DNA from: Neptuniibacter pectenicola
Lineage (GTDB): Bacteria > Pseudomonadota > Gammaproteobacteria > Pseudomonadales > Balneatricaceae
DNA: 64,000 nucleotides
Direction: 5' to 3'
Assembly (NCBI RefSeq): GCF_001597735.1
Contig: NZ_LUTS01000002.1
Coordinates: forward strand, 1-64,000
Part shown: positions 16,358 through 25,042 of the stretch, in pieces
How the letters are laid out: every line of letters begins with the position of its first letter
How positions within the stretch are numbered: position 1 is the stretch's first letter
Notes under the pieces: generated by a model
What the model was told of the DNA's origin: nothing
The model's input: only the letters and a program-made list of their open reading frames with translations
Databases searched by the model: none
Made by a program: the position numbers and the translations under genes

Positions 16358-16386
16358 TTGTAAAAATGGGGTGTTTTCATTACTAT
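16358..16386 (+). promoter_or_regulatory. predicted promoter of petABC
   Basis: TTGTAA (16358-16363) and TACTAT (16381-16386) are separated by 17 bp, about 110 bp upstream of petA and downstream of the rpsI terminator. Confidence 0.45.
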
Positions 16387-16497
16387 TTGGGCCATTTTAA
16401 AGATACATGTTTCCATGGTTTTATAATTCTTAGCGGCCAGGGTATTTTTGCACCTGCGAAAATGCAATATAAGGTCGATTGAGGGGAGATAGTCTTA

Positions 16498-17091
16498 ATG
16501 AGCAATGATGGCGTGAATAAGGGTCGGCGCCGTCTCCTGATCGGTGCTACATCCGCAGTTGGTGCGGTTGGTGCTGTCGGAGCAGCTGTCCCATTCGTAG
16601 CTTCCTGGAATCCAAGTGCTAAAGCTCGAACTGCTGGTGCGCCTGTAAAGGTGGACATTAGTAAGCTTGAGGTTGGACAGCAGATGGTTGCCAAGTGGCG
16701 TGGTAAACCAGTGTGGATCGTTCGTCGTAGCGAAGAAACATTGGCAAATCTAGCAAAGCTGGATAACTTACAGGATCCAAATTCTGAAGCTCCACAGCAA
16801 CCTGCCTATGTACCAACTACGCCTGCGCGTGCTATCCGTGAGGATGTATCTGTGTTGGTTGGTATTTGTACGCACTTGGGTTGTTCTCCAACGTATCGCC
16901 CCGAAATAGCGCCTGCAGATTTGGGTGAAGATTGGGTTGGTGGTTACTACTGTCCATGTCACGGTTCTCGCTTTGACCTATCCGGTCGTGTGATGAATGG
17001 CTCACCGGCTCCAACTAACCTAGTGATTCCGCCTCATCGTTATGAAAGCGATAGCGTGATCATTGTTGGTGTAGATCAGGAGAGTGCATAA
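16498..17091 (+). CDS. petA: ubiquinol-cytochrome c reductase Rieske iron-sulfur subunit
   Basis: The 197-residue Rieske subunit of cytochrome bc1 (complex III) carries the 2Fe-2S centre. The cluster ligands are in CTHLGC (124-129) and CPCHGSRFD (152-160). A twin-arginine-type signal anchor, [10 protein letters not shown] followed by a Gly/Ala-rich hydrophobic stretch (about 15-40), directs folded export and holds the protein in the inner membrane. GGGGAGA lies just upstream of the ATG. Its last codon overlaps the petB start (ATAATGG), typical of the petABC operon. Confidence 0.98.
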   Translation: MSNDGVNKGRRRLLIGATSAVGAVGAVGAAVPFVASWNPSAKARTAGAPVKVDISKLEVGQQMVAKWRGKPVWIVRRSEETLANLAKLDNLQDPNSEAPQQPAYVPTTPARAIREDVSVLVGICTHLGCSPTYRPEIAPADLGEDWVGGYYCPCHGSRFDLSGRVMNGSPAPTNLVIPPHRYESDSVIIVGVDQESA

Positions 17092-18338
17092 TGGCTGGTT
17101 CTCGTAATAAAGGTAACCCAGGTATCATGGGTTGGATTGATGATCGTTTCCCTGCGACAGCGATGTGGGAAGATCACCTTTCTAAATACTACGCACCAAA
17201 GAACTTTAACTTTTGGTATTTCTTTGGTTCTCTAGCGCTATTGGTTCTTGTTAACCAGTTATTGACAGGTATTTGGTTGACCATGTCATATAACCCTTCT
17301 GCGGAAGGTGCGTTTGCTTCTATCGAATACATCATGCGTGATGTTGAGTATGGCTGGCTACTGCGCTACATGCATTCGACTGGCGCGTCGGCTTTCTTTG
17401 TTGTTGTTTATCTGCATATGCTCCGCGGCATGATGTATGGTTCTTACCGTAAGCCACGTGAGTTGGTTTGGTTGTTCGGTATGACTATTTATCTTGCGCT
17501 TATGGCTGAAGCGTTCATGGGCTACCTATTGCCATGGGGTCAGATGTCATACTGGGGTGCACAGGTAATCGTATCGTTGTTCCAAGCGGTGCCCTTTATC
17601 GGTCCTGATCTTGCTGAGTGGATTCGTGGTGATTACCTGATTTCTGGTATTACGCTGAACCGTTTCTTCTCTTTGCATGTTGTTGCGTTGCCTATCGTTC
17701 TTCTTGCGCTTGTTGTATTGCACATCATTGCATTGCATGAAGTGGGTTCAAACAACCCTGACGGTATAGAGATTAAAGAAAAGAAAGATGAGAACGGTGT
17801 GCCATTAGACGGTATCCCATTCCACCCTTACTACTCTGTTAAAGATATTGTGGGTGTGGTTGTGTTCTTGTTTGTTTTCTGTGCTGTTGTCTTCTTCTTC
17901 CCTGAAGGTGGCGGTTACTTGATCGAAGCGCCAAACTTTGAGCCAGCTAACCCGCTGAAAACACCGCCGCATATTGCGCCTGTATGGTACTTCACGCCAT
18001 TCTATGCAATGTTGCGTGCGATTCCGCCTCTATTCGGATCTCAGTTCCCTGGGGTTATCGTAATGGGTGGTGCTATAGCGATTCTGTTTGTTCTTCCATG
18101 GCTTGATCGTAGCCCAGTTAAATCTATTCGTTACAAAGGTATGGCGAGCAAGATTATGTTGGTAATCTTCTGCGTTAGTTTTGTGATTTTAGGTTATCTT
18201 GGTGTTGTGGCTTCTACTCCGGGGCGGACCATTGTTGCTCAGGTTTGTACAGCGCTTTATTTCGCGTACTTCTTCCTGATGCCGTTCTACACCAAAATGG
18301 AAAGTACTAAACCGGTTCCAGAAAGGGTTACAGGCTAA
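17091..18338 (+). CDS. petB: ubiquinol-cytochrome c reductase cytochrome b
   Basis: The 415-residue integral membrane subunit of complex III has eight or nine transmembrane helices. The haem-ligating histidine pairs are in the second and fourth helices (MHSTGASAFFVVVYLHML and FFSLHVVALPIVLLALVVLHIIALH). LLPWGQMSYWGAQV and the later PVWYFTPFYAMLRA are part of the quinol sites; the bacterial form has PVWY in place of the PEWY usual elsewhere. It is translationally coupled to petA and petC. It carries electrons from ubiquinol to the Rieske centre and haem bL/bH. Confidence 0.98.
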   Translation: MAGSRNKGNPGIMGWIDDRFPATAMWEDHLSKYYAPKNFNFWYFFGSLALLVLVNQLLTGIWLTMSYNPSAEGAFASIEYIMRDVEYGWLLRYMHSTGASAFFVVVYLHMLRGMMYGSYRKPRELVWLFGMTIYLALMAEAFMGYLLPWGQMSYWGAQVIVSLFQAVPFIGPDLAEWIRGDYLISGITLNRFFSLHVVALPIVLLALVVLHIIALHEVGSNNPDGIEIKEKKDENGVPLDGIPFHPYYSVKDIVGVVVFLFVFCAVVFFFPEGGGYLIEAPNFEPANPLKTPPHIAPVWYFTPFYAMLRAIPPLFGSQFPGVIVMGGAIAILFVLPWLDRSPVKSIRYKGMASKIMLVIFCVSFVILGYLGVVASTPGRTIVAQVCTALYFAYFFLMPFYTKMESTKPVPERVTG

Positions 18339-19111
18339 TGAAAAAGTTTTTAATCACATTAGTAATGGCGGTGCTGCCTCTTACAGCTAATGCCGCTGGT
18401 GGTTCTGGTCACCTGGACCACATGGATGTTGATCTGCATAACCAAGCGTCTTTGCAGCGCGGCATGAAAACATTTGTTAACTACTGCATGGGTTGTCACT
18501 CGGCTGAATATCAGCGCTATGAGCGTGCTGCCATTGACCTAGGGATGAATCCTGAAGTGGTTGCTGAGCACTTGATCTTCGGTGAGCAGAAGGTTGGTGA
18601 GCAAATGACTAACTCAATGTCCAAAGAGGATGCGGGTAAGTGGTTTGGTAATCCTCCACCTGATTTGACGCTTGAAGCGCGTTTACGTGGTGGTGATTGG
18701 TTGTACACCTACCTTCGTAGCTTTTATGCTGATGATTCCCGTCCATGGGGCGTAAACAACGCTGTGTTTAAAGATGTAGGTATGCCTAATGTGTTAGGCT
18801 CTCTACAGGGTGTTGTTAAGGCAAACTGTTCTTGGGAAGATATGAATGCTCATGGTCTAGCGGGTCATGGTATTGATCCTCTAACAAATACGCCTTTGAG
18901 CAATTGTACAAGTATTGTTAAAGGTACAGGCGAGTTGTCACCTCAGGAATTTGATAAGGTTGTGTATGATCTTGTGAATTTCATGGTGTACATGGGTGAG
19001 CCATCTAAGTTGGATTCCCATCGCATTGGTACGTACGTATTGATCTTCCTATTCTTGTTCTTCTTCTTGGCTTATGCGCTGAAGAAAGAGTTCTGGAAAG
19101 ATATACACTAA
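18338..19111 (+). CDS. petC: ubiquinol-cytochrome c reductase cytochrome c1
   Basis: The 257-residue cytochrome c1 begins with a signal peptide (about 1-19, ending ANA). The haem c attachment motif is CMGCH at 50-54, and the Met-ligand region is in PNVLGSLQG or the later DLVNFMVYMGEP. A C-terminal anchor helix (about 230-250, YVLIFLFLFFFLAYALKKEF) fixes it in the inner membrane. It accepts electrons from the Rieske protein and passes them to soluble cytochromes. It is last in petABC and is followed by a GC-rich stem-loop at 19143-19165. Confidence 0.97.
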   Translation: MKKFLITLVMAVLPLTANAAGGSGHLDHMDVDLHNQASLQRGMKTFVNYCMGCHSAEYQRYERAAIDLGMNPEVVAEHLIFGEQKVGEQMTNSMSKEDAGKWFGNPPPDLTLEARLRGGDWLYTYLRSFYADDSRPWGVNNAVFKDVGMPNVLGSLQGVVKANCSWEDMNAHGLAGHGIDPLTNTPLSNCTSIVKGTGELSPQEFDKVVYDLVNFMVYMGEPSKLDSHRIGTYVLIFLFLFFFLAYALKKEFWKDIH

Positions 19112-19142
19112 TAGCGTTGTGGTATAATCACATCGTTTCATG

Positions 19143-19165
19143 CGCGGCTCCATTTTGGGGCCGCG
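19143..19165 (+). terminator. GC-rich stem-loop between petC and sspA
   Basis: CGCGGCTCC-ATTTT-GGGGCCGCG forms a 9-bp stem with one G-U pair. The following TGTCTGTTTCTG is only moderately T-rich, so it may be a weak terminator or an attenuator in front of sspA. A TATAAT at 19123-19128 just upstream lacks a good -35 partner. Confidence 0.5.
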
Positions 19166-19193
19166 TGTCTGTTTCTGAAAAGGGGAATAGTTA

Positions 19194-19832
19194 ATGGGTG
19201 TCGTGGCAAAACGTTCTTCCATGTCGTTCTACTCTAATGGTGAAAACCAGTATAGCCATCGCGTTCGTATTGTTTTGGCTGAAAAGGGTGTTGCTGTAGA
19301 GATTCATGATTGTGATGAGGATAATCTTCCTGAAGATCTAACCTCTATGAATCCATATAACAGCTTACCAACATTGTTGGATCGCGATTTGGTTTTGTAT
19401 GAGCCAAATGTAATGATGGAATATCTAGATGAGCGTTTCCCTCATCCACCGCTGTTGCCTGTATATCCGGTAGCTCGTGCTGAAAGCCGTCTTTATATGT
19501 ACCGTATTCAGCGTGATTGGTGTGATCTTGCAGATCAAATTATCGAGGCCTCTTTGGCGGATGATGAAGAGACTGCTGAATCTGTTCGTAAAGAGTTGCG
19601 TGATAGTTTAGTAACAACATCGCCAATTTTTGACGATAAGCCTTTCTTTATGAGTGAAGATTTTACATTGGTTGATTGCTGTCTTGCTCCACTATTGTGG
19701 CGCTTGCCTCTATTGGGAATCGACATTCCTGAAGAGCAGTGTAAGCCGTTAGTAAAATACATGGAACGTTTGTTTGAACGCGAATCTTTTCAGGTTAGCT
19801 TGTCTGAAGCTGAACGTGAAATGCGCGACTAG
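19194..19832 (+). CDS. sspA: stringent starvation protein A (glutathione-transferase-like)
   Basis: The 212-residue protein has a thioredoxin-like N-terminal domain (SFYSNGENQYSHRVRIVLAE) and an alpha-helical GST C-terminal domain. SspA binds RNA polymerase and acts as a transcription co-factor in stationary phase and acid stress; it lacks GST activity. NSLPTLLDRDLVLYEPNVMMEYLDERFPHPPLLP is typical of SspA. An in-frame ATG at residue 9 is an alternative start, but AAGGGGAA precedes the first ATG. sspB follows after a terminator, and location downstream of petABC is the norm in related genomes. Confidence 0.96.
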   Translation: MGVVAKRSSMSFYSNGENQYSHRVRIVLAEKGVAVEIHDCDEDNLPEDLTSMNPYNSLPTLLDRDLVLYEPNVMMEYLDERFPHPPLLPVYPVARAESRLYMYRIQRDWCDLADQIIEASLADDEETAESVRKELRDSLVTTSPIFDDKPFFMSEDFTLVDCCLAPLLWRLPLLGIDIPEEQCKPLVKYMERLFERESFQVSLSEAEREMRD

Positions 19833-19850
19833 GCTTTACGTCTGGTTTAT

Positions 19851-19880
19851 AAAAAGGGATGATATTTCATCCCTTTTTTT
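19851..19880 (+). terminator. rho-independent terminator after sspA
   Basis: AAAAAGGGATGA pairs perfectly with TCATCCCTTTTT around a four-base loop and continues into T residues. sspB starts only 32 bp later, so it is probably expressed by read-through or from a promoter close to this site. Confidence 0.9.
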
Positions 19881-19911
19881 GTGACTTTTAAACTGTTTGT
19901 GAGTACTAAAT

Positions 19912-20343
19912 ATGAAGCCAAGCCGCCCCTATATCATGAAAGCGCTATACGATTGGTTGCTGGATAATGATTTAACACCTCATCTTTTGGTTGATGCAAT
20001 GCAAGAGAATGTAACGGTACCGACCCAGTTTGTTGAAGAGGGGCAGATTGTTATGAATATCAACCCTTCTGCCGTGCGTGATTTTTATATGGATGATCAG
20101 GCGCTCTCGTTTAATGCGCGTTTTTCGGGGCAGCCGATGGATGTTTATATTCCCATGCAAGCTATCTTAGCGATTTATGCGCGTGAGAATGGTCAGGGGA
20201 TGGGGTTTGGTGGTGAGCCCGGTGCTGAGGCGTATTTGCAGACACCAGTAGGTGAAGCTGATCCAGCGAAAAAGATAGCTGAGAATAGTGAAGGTGAAGA
20301 GAAGCCTAAAGCTAAGCGTCCTAGCTTGAAAGTGGTTAAGTGA
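19912..20343 (+). CDS. sspB: ClpXP adaptor protein SspB
   Basis: The 143-residue adaptor delivers ssrA-tagged proteins to ClpXP. The N-terminal domain (SRPYIMKALYDWLLDNDLTPHL through about residue 110) is the ssrA-peptide-binding fold. It is followed by an acidic, flexible linker. The C-terminal RPSLKVVK is the ClpX-binding tail that tethers the adaptor. It lies directly downstream of sspA, as in E. coli. It converges on dolP, with a long stem-loop between them. Confidence 0.96.
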   Translation: MKPSRPYIMKALYDWLLDNDLTPHLLVDAMQENVTVPTQFVEEGQIVMNINPSAVRDFYMDDQALSFNARFSGQPMDVYIPMQAILAIYARENGQGMGFGGEPGAEAYLQTPVGEADPAKKIAENSEGEEKPKAKRPSLKVVK

Positions 20344-20357
20344 TTCTTTGATATAAA

Positions 20358-20386
20358 TGCGCCGCGAACGAGTGCGTTGCGGCGCA
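20358..20386. terminator. stem-loop between convergent sspB and dolP
   Basis: TGCGCCGC and AACG pair with CGTT and GCGGCGCA with one bulged G and a four-base loop. A short T run follows on the plus strand. It may serve both convergent genes. Confidence 0.6.
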
Positions 20387-20396
20387 ATGGTAGTTT

Positions 20397-20984
20397 TTAA
20401 CGATTAACGTATTCGAATACTTTAACGATTTTTTCTACACCAGGAATGCCGCGTACAATGCTGATTGCTGTGTCGGCTTCTTGTGGGCTAACAAGTCCCA
20501 TAAGGTACACGGTGCTGCTATCAGTCACGACTTTAATACGTGAGCCTTCAACGTTTTCATTGGTAAGTAGCTCTGCTTTAACTTTGGTTGTTAGCCATGT
20601 GTCGTTTGTTCTTGCGAGTGCTGAAGAAACGCCGGAGAGTTTAATCTCGTTATGAATTTTTCTGACTTTGCGTACTTGGCTAACAATCTGCTCGGCTTCG
20701 TTGCGTGCTGCGTCGCTTGGGGCTTGGCCGGTTAGAAGAACGACACCATTGTAGCTAGTAACGCTAACATTGGTGGCTTTCATCTGCTCAGAGCCTTTGG
20801 CTAGATTAACCATCGAGAGTGTTTCAATCACTTCGTCATCGATGTAGGAACCGACAGTTCGATGGCCGGGATCTTCCTGTATAGGTTCTTCGCGGCTAAC
20901 ACTTATAACGTCGGAGCAGCCGCTAATAATAACTGATAGGCTGAGACCTGTAATTAGTAAAAGAGTTTTGCTGTTAATCATCAC
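20397..20984 (-). CDS. dolP: BON-domain outer-membrane lipoprotein DolP (YraP)
   Basis: The 195-residue lipoprotein has a signal peptide ending in the lipobox VIISGC (Cys near residue 23). Two BON domains follow at about 55-122 and 126-195, each with the conserved Gly and hydrophobic pattern (VSVTSYNGVVLLTGQAP; IKVVTDSSTVYLMGLVS). DolP binds anionic phospholipid at division sites and supports outer-membrane integrity and amidase activation. Its neighbours YraN and LpoA are the same as in E. coli. The start overlaps the stop of the SIS-domain gene by one base. Confidence 0.92.
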   Translation of the reverse strand: MMINSKTLLLITGLSLSVIISGCSDVISVSREEPIQEDPGHRTVGSYIDDEVIETLSMVNLAKGSEQMKATNVSVTSYNGVVLLTGQAPSDAARNEAEQIVSQVRKVRKIHNEIKLSGVSSALARTNDTWLTTKVKAELLTNENVEGSRIKVVTDSSTVYLMGLVSPQEADTAISIVRGIPGVEKIVKVFEYVNR

Positions 20985-21574
20985 TAGTCGCTTCCAAATA
21001 GTTGATAGTCAATTAAGTCGCATAATGCGTGTAGGACGAGTAGTTGTGCGTGATGCACTAAAGCACTATCGTCGCTGGGTACGCATATTTCGATCTCTTC
21101 TGGGCTCAAGAGTGCGGTAATATCACCGCCATCGGCGCCGTTTAATACGATAACGGTCATATCGCGATCGTGCGCTGCCTGAATCGCTTGCACTAAGTTA
21201 CTTGATCGCCCGTGAGGTGTGACCAATAAAAGAATGTCTCCCGGCTGTCCCAACGCATGAATCTGTTTCGCTTGGGCATCCATAAAGCTGGTATCTTCGC
21301 AGATAGCACTGAGTGTCGACCCGTCAGAATTTAGGTTGATCGCAGGCAGGCCTGGTCTTTCATGCCTAAAGCGGTTCATCAGCAATGTGGTGAAATGTTG
21401 CCCTAATGAGGATGAGGCTCCATTTGCACAGCAGAGAATCTTATTCTCACTGACAAGGCAGTGGAGTAAAAGTTCACCAGCATGGGCTATTAACGGAGTA
21501 TATTGTTCAATGGTTATCGCATTGATTTCCATTGAATTGTGAAACTGGCTGACAATGCGGTCTTCGAGTTCCAT
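20984..21574 (-). CDS. SIS-domain protein, GmhA/DiaA-like
   Basis: The 196-residue single-SIS-domain protein belongs to the phosphoheptose isomerase/DiaA group. CCANGASSSLGQHFTTLLMNRF is the phosphosugar-binding start and LLLVTPHGRSSNLVQAIQAA the second SIS motif. In E. coli the yraN-diaA-dolP order places DiaA, a DnaA-binding initiation factor, at this spot, so DiaA is the best guess. Gene order supports DiaA over GmhA; the sequence alone does not separate them. Confidence 0.85.
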   Translation of the reverse strand: MELEDRIVSQFHNSMEINAITIEQYTPLIAHAGELLLHCLVSENKILCCANGASSSLGQHFTTLLMNRFRHERPGLPAINLNSDGSTLSAICEDTSFMDAQAKQIHALGQPGDILLLVTPHGRSSNLVQAIQAAHDRDMTVIVLNGADGGDITALLSPEEIEICVPSDDSALVHHAQLLVLHALCDLIDYQLFGSD

Positions 21575-21592
21575 GCTGTCCTTAATTATGCC

Positions 21593-21967
21593 TTAAATTC
21601 TAAATGCATCTTTATACCACAGAGGGTTTGAAGGTGCTGCATCATATTCGAACGCGATGACATCAAAACGACAATTTTTATTAGCGAGCTTAGGGTGCAG
21701 GCTTAAATAAAGTTGTGCGGTTTTGATGATTTTCGCTTGTTTAAGCGGAGTAACCGACGCGGCGGCTCCGCCATATTTTTTTGTGTTTCTATAACGAACT
21801 TCGATGAAGGCAATTGTGTCTCCATCAGTCATTATTAGGTCAATCTCACCAAATCGGCAACTAAAATTACGGTTTAGAAGCTTTAGTTTCTGTTTGTATA
21901 AGAATGTTTCGGCTTGTTTTTCGGCGTCCTTGCCGGCTTTTTTTCTGTCCATGGGGGTTCTACTCAA
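21593..21967 (-). CDS. yraN: YraN family (UPF0102) nuclease-fold protein
   Basis: The 124-residue protein has the endonuclease-like UPF0102 fold: GKDAEKQAETFLYKQKLKLLNRNFSC, then the catalytic-type FGEIDLIMTDGDTIAFIEVRYR (E-I-D and E-V-R). Its cellular role is not established; a link to DNA processing is suggested by the Holliday-junction-resolvase-like fold. It overlaps the lpoA 3' end by eight bases, so it is translated in one unit with lpoA, as in E. coli. Confidence 0.93.
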   Translation of the reverse strand: MSRTPMDRKKAGKDAEKQAETFLYKQKLKLLNRNFSCRFGEIDLIMTDGDTIAFIEVRYRNTKKYGGAAASVTPLKQAKIIKTAQLYLSLHPKLANKNCRFDVIAFEYDAAPSNPLWYKDAFRI

Positions 21968-23786
21968 TAATGGATGGGGTGCCTTCTTTGTATTCTGCCC
22001 ATATAAGCTTACGTTTGATCATGCCGTCATGGCTTACGCTTAATTTTCCGGTTTCCCCTTCAATCTCTGTGCCGGGTAGGGCGCTGAGTTGTTGTAGATA
22101 GGGGAATATGCGATAGGCATCAAGACCCAGTGCGTAAAGCCTGCCGAAGCGAGTGTTAGTGTCTATGCGCTCTTGGGCGAGTAGTACCTTGCTCTGTGAT
22201 GGTGGGTTTAAGCTCCAGGGTGTGTCGACAAACTTAATTCTATTTAGGTCTTGGTCTTGTATTGGGTTACTGGTGCCGCTAAATAGGTGAGAGGTGGCGT
22301 ATATCGGTATGTCGCCGGCGAAATTAAAGGCGAGTATAGGGGTGAGCTGGCGCGCATCATTAGGGAGTGCGGTTAAAATGATCGCACCAATATCTTGTCT
22401 GCGGTGCTCTTCAAACTCTATTTTTCGCGTATAAATGGCCTGCCTAACTTTTTTGTAGCGTTCGGTGCTTTTGTTTGTGCTTAAGAACGATGCAATGCTG
22501 GCGGAAAACTCGCTGGTTTCGCCAAAGGCTTGTACGTTTACTACGTTGCCGCCGAGAGCGGTGTAGTGCTCGGTGAATGCGCTTGCGACGCGTTCGCCCC
22601 ACGCTTGGCTGGGTATAAGTACGGCTGCGGTTTGTATGCCATCATTCCAAACTTTTTCGGCGATTTGCTGAGCTTCATCATCGGTAGATAAGCCAAACTG
22701 GTAAAGGCCCTCTCTGCTAGCGCCTTCGGTTGAATTGAGCGCCAAAATAGGTGTGTTGATGTGACTGTCGCTGGCCAGTGCGGCTACATATTCTTTTTGG
22801 AGGGGGCCGATAACAAGGTCAACCTGCTCCTGCTCTAGGATGGTGGCCAGCTGGATTGGCGTGTTTATTTTTTCCGAATCCAAGAAAAGGAGTTCCGGTG
22901 CTGGGGTGTTAGGCTGCTGTTGGCGGAAGTGCGCCATCAGGATGCCCTCTTTTATCGCCGCAGCGGGTTTTGTCAGTTTGCCTTCAAGGGGGAGTAAAAT
23001 CGCAATTTTTTGAGCGTTAAGGGTCTGTTTGCTTAGACCGCTAAGTGAGCTTGGTGGTAGGGCTTTGGCAGGATGACCCTCCCACAGGACCGACCAGTTG
23101 TTAATCGCTTGATACTGTGTGTCGAGCTGTTTGTTGCTTGATAGTTCGTTAATTAGCTCTAGCCACCCTTGTTCGTAATAGCTATTGCTGCCGCTTTTTA
23201 ATAAAGAGGCGCGAGTACTACTGTCGAGTTGAAGGAGTCGGTCCCAGATCTCATCGTGTATTTGTTGCTTCTCTTCATTGCTGTCGAGTAAAAGGCTGAG
23301 CTTGATGAGGGATTGAATTTCAGAAAATAATGCCGCTTGCTGGTTAAATGCTTGGGCTTCAAGCTGTAGAAGCGCTATCTCTTGCTCTTTGGCGAACCCT
23401 GTTTTGCTATAGGCCTTAAGCTGGGCAAGGTTTTCAAGTGCTTTGTCGGGCTGATTTTGCTCGATGGCTGCTTGGGCTTTTAATTTGGCGATATCGAACC
23501 GCATCGATGGTGGCAATAAGCTGATATCAATCGCATTTAATACATTGAATGCATTTTCTTTTTGATTGAGTGATAACAGTATTTGAGCGGCCTCTGCGCG
23601 TAACTCGGCAGCCTTGATGGGTTTGGCTTTGTCGGCCTTGTCGAGCAAGACGGTCGCTCGGTTTCGGTTTTGTTCAGCGCTGCTTAAAGGCGGTTTTGAA
23701 GGCGATTGAACAGAACAGCCCGAAATAATCGTGCTAAGGAGTAGGGCTAAAAGAGACAGGCGCCACTTAAATTTCATATACTTCAC
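21960..23786 (-). CDS. lpoA: penicillin-binding protein activator LpoA
   Basis: LpoA is the outer-membrane lipoprotein that activates the peptidoglycan synthase PBP1A. The 608-residue protein has a signal peptide with the lipobox IISGC. An N-terminal TPR-like helical domain follows (about 30-250, rich in Gln/Ala/Leu repeats). The C-terminal domain (about 265-600) has the periplasmic-binding-protein fold (KIAILLPLEGKLTKPAAAIKEG, VDLVIGPLQKEYVAAL, VLIPSQAWGERVASAF). Two in-frame ATGs lie at the start (residues 1 and 4). It diverges from rsmI with an unusually short gap. Confidence 0.93.
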   Translation of the reverse strand: MKYMKFKWRLSLLALLLSTIISGCSVQSPSKPPLSSAEQNRNRATVLLDKADKAKPIKAAELRAEAAQILLSLNQKENAFNVLNAIDISLLPPSMRFDIAKLKAQAAIEQNQPDKALENLAQLKAYSKTGFAKEQEIALLQLEAQAFNQQAALFSEIQSLIKLSLLLDSNEEKQQIHDEIWDRLLQLDSSTRASLLKSGSNSYYEQGWLELINELSSNKQLDTQYQAINNWSVLWEGHPAKALPPSSLSGLSKQTLNAQKIAILLPLEGKLTKPAAAIKEGILMAHFRQQQPNTPAPELLFLDSEKINTPIQLATILEQEQVDLVIGPLQKEYVAALASDSHINTPILALNSTEGASREGLYQFGLSTDDEAQQIAEKVWNDGIQTAAVLIPSQAWGERVASAFTEHYTALGGNVVNVQAFGETSEFSASIASFLSTNKSTERYKKVRQAIYTRKIEFEEHRRQDIGAIILTALPNDARQLTPILAFNFAGDIPIYATSHLFSGTSNPIQDQDLNRIKFVDTPWSLNPPSQSKVLLAQERIDTNTRFGRLYALGLDAYRIFPYLQQLSALPGTEIEGETGKLSVSHDGMIKRKLIWAEYKEGTPSIIE

Positions 23787-23813
23787 AACCCAAGTTTGAG
23801 GATGGTATCTGTA

Positions 23814-24647
23814 ATGTTAGAACCGGCACTGTATGTTGTAGCGACACCGATTGGAAATTTGCAGGATATGACTCCTCGCGCAATTGAAGTATTGCAGCAA
23901 GTTGAGCTAATTGCTGCAGAGGACACGCGTCATAGTGCCCGTTTAATGGCGCATTGTGGAATCGATACCCGCCTTGTTTCCGTTCATGAGCATAACGAAC
24001 GCCAGCGAATTGAGACGATTGTACACCAGTTGCAATCTGGTGCCAGTGTTGCGCTTATTTCTGATGCTGGCACGCCATTAATTTCTGACCCAGGCTATGT
24101 TGTGGTTAAGGGGGTAAGGGAGGCTGGCTTTCGTGTTGTTCCAGTGCCTGGCTGTGTTGCTTTTATCACTGCGTTATCGGCCGCAGGGTTGCCCACCGAT
24201 CGTTTTGTGTTTGAGGGGTTCTTGCCGCATAAGTCGAGTGGGCGTAAACAGCAGTTAAAAGGCTTGGTTGGCGAGTCGAGAACGCTCATTTTTTATGAGT
24301 CTCCTCACCGTATTTTAGCTTCATTGAAGGATATGCGGGATGTGTTTGGTGGTGAACGTGTTGTGGCGGTTGCTCGGGAGCTCACGAAAACCTATGAAAC
24401 TATCCATGTGGACCAATTAACCCCTTTAATTGAATGGATGGAAGCCGACTCAAACCAGCAGCGGGGGGAGTTTGTTGTTCTTGTGCATGGGGTTGAAACT
24501 AAAGGGGAGGTGCTACTGGATGCTAAGGCGCTGGAAGTGCTGGATATCCTTTTGGCGGAACTGCCTGCAAGTCAGGCGGCTTCATTAGCGGCAAAAATCA
24601 CAGGGTTAAAGAAAAAGGTACTTTATCAAGCGGCTTTGAGTCGTTAG
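23814..24647 (+). CDS. rsmI: 16S rRNA 2'-O-ribose C1402 methyltransferase
   Basis: RsmI methylates the 2'-OH of C1402 in 16S rRNA using SAM. The tetrapyrrole-methylase fold is shown by LYVVATPIGNLQDMTPRAI at the start, IAAEDTRHSARLM, ALISDAGTPLISDPGYVVV and FYESPHRILASL. From the ATG at 23814 the protein has 277 residues; a TTG (23796) or ATG (23802) would add four to six. It is divergent from lpoA, as in E. coli. It ends just upstream of rnpB. Confidence 0.95.
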   Translation: MLEPALYVVATPIGNLQDMTPRAIEVLQQVELIAAEDTRHSARLMAHCGIDTRLVSVHEHNERQRIETIVHQLQSGASVALISDAGTPLISDPGYVVVKGVREAGFRVVPVPGCVAFITALSAAGLPTDRFVFEGFLPHKSSGRKQQLKGLVGESRTLIFYESPHRILASLKDMRDVFGGERVVAVARELTKTYETIHVDQLTPLIEWMEADSNQQRGEFVVLVHGVETKGEVLLDAKALEVLDILLAELPASQAASLAAKITGLKKKVLYQAALSR

Positions 24648-24686
24648 GCATCGCTAAAGCTGAATCTCTCTGTTAGAATCCGCGCC

Positions 24687-25042
24687 GAGGAGTTTGCCAG
24701 GCAGTCGCTGTCCTTGTAAAAGGATGGAGGAAAGTCCGGGCTCCAAAGGGTAGAGTGCCAGATAACGTCTGGGCGGCGCGAGTCGACGGAAAGTGCAGCA
24801 GAAAATACACCGCCTAAGTATACTTCGGTATAACGGTAAGGTTGAAATGGTGCGGTAAGAGCGCACCGCGTGGGTGGCAACATTCCACGGCATGGTAAAC
24901 CCCACTCGGAGCAAGACCAAATAGGGTTCCTATAGGCGTGACCCGCGCTGGAACCGGGTAGGTTGCTTGAGGTGCGTAGTGATGCGTATCCCAGATGAAT
25001 GACTGTCCACGACAGAACCCGGCTTACCGGCAAGCTCCTCAA
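24687..25042 (+). ncRNA. rnpB: RNase P RNA, bacterial type A
   Basis: This is the catalytic RNA of RNase P, which matures tRNA 5' ends. Conserved blocks are GAGGAAAGTCCGGGCTCC near the 5' side, GGTAAGGTTGAAATGGTGCG, GGTAAACCCCACTCGGAGC, CCAAATAGGG and the 3' AGATGAATGACTGTCCACGA. The 5' end GAGGAGTTTGCC (24687-24698) pairs with GGCAAGCTCCTC (25029-25040) to form helix P1, which fixes both ends. TAGAAT (24674-24679) is a likely -10 box. The RNA is about 355 nt, close to the E. coli length. A T-rich run follows P1. Confidence 0.97.

Noticed and set aside
24650-25042. Protein genes on the minus strand across rnpB (132 and 88 codons)
   Set aside because: They lie on the complement of the highly conserved RNase P RNA and have no homology-like features or ribosome sites.
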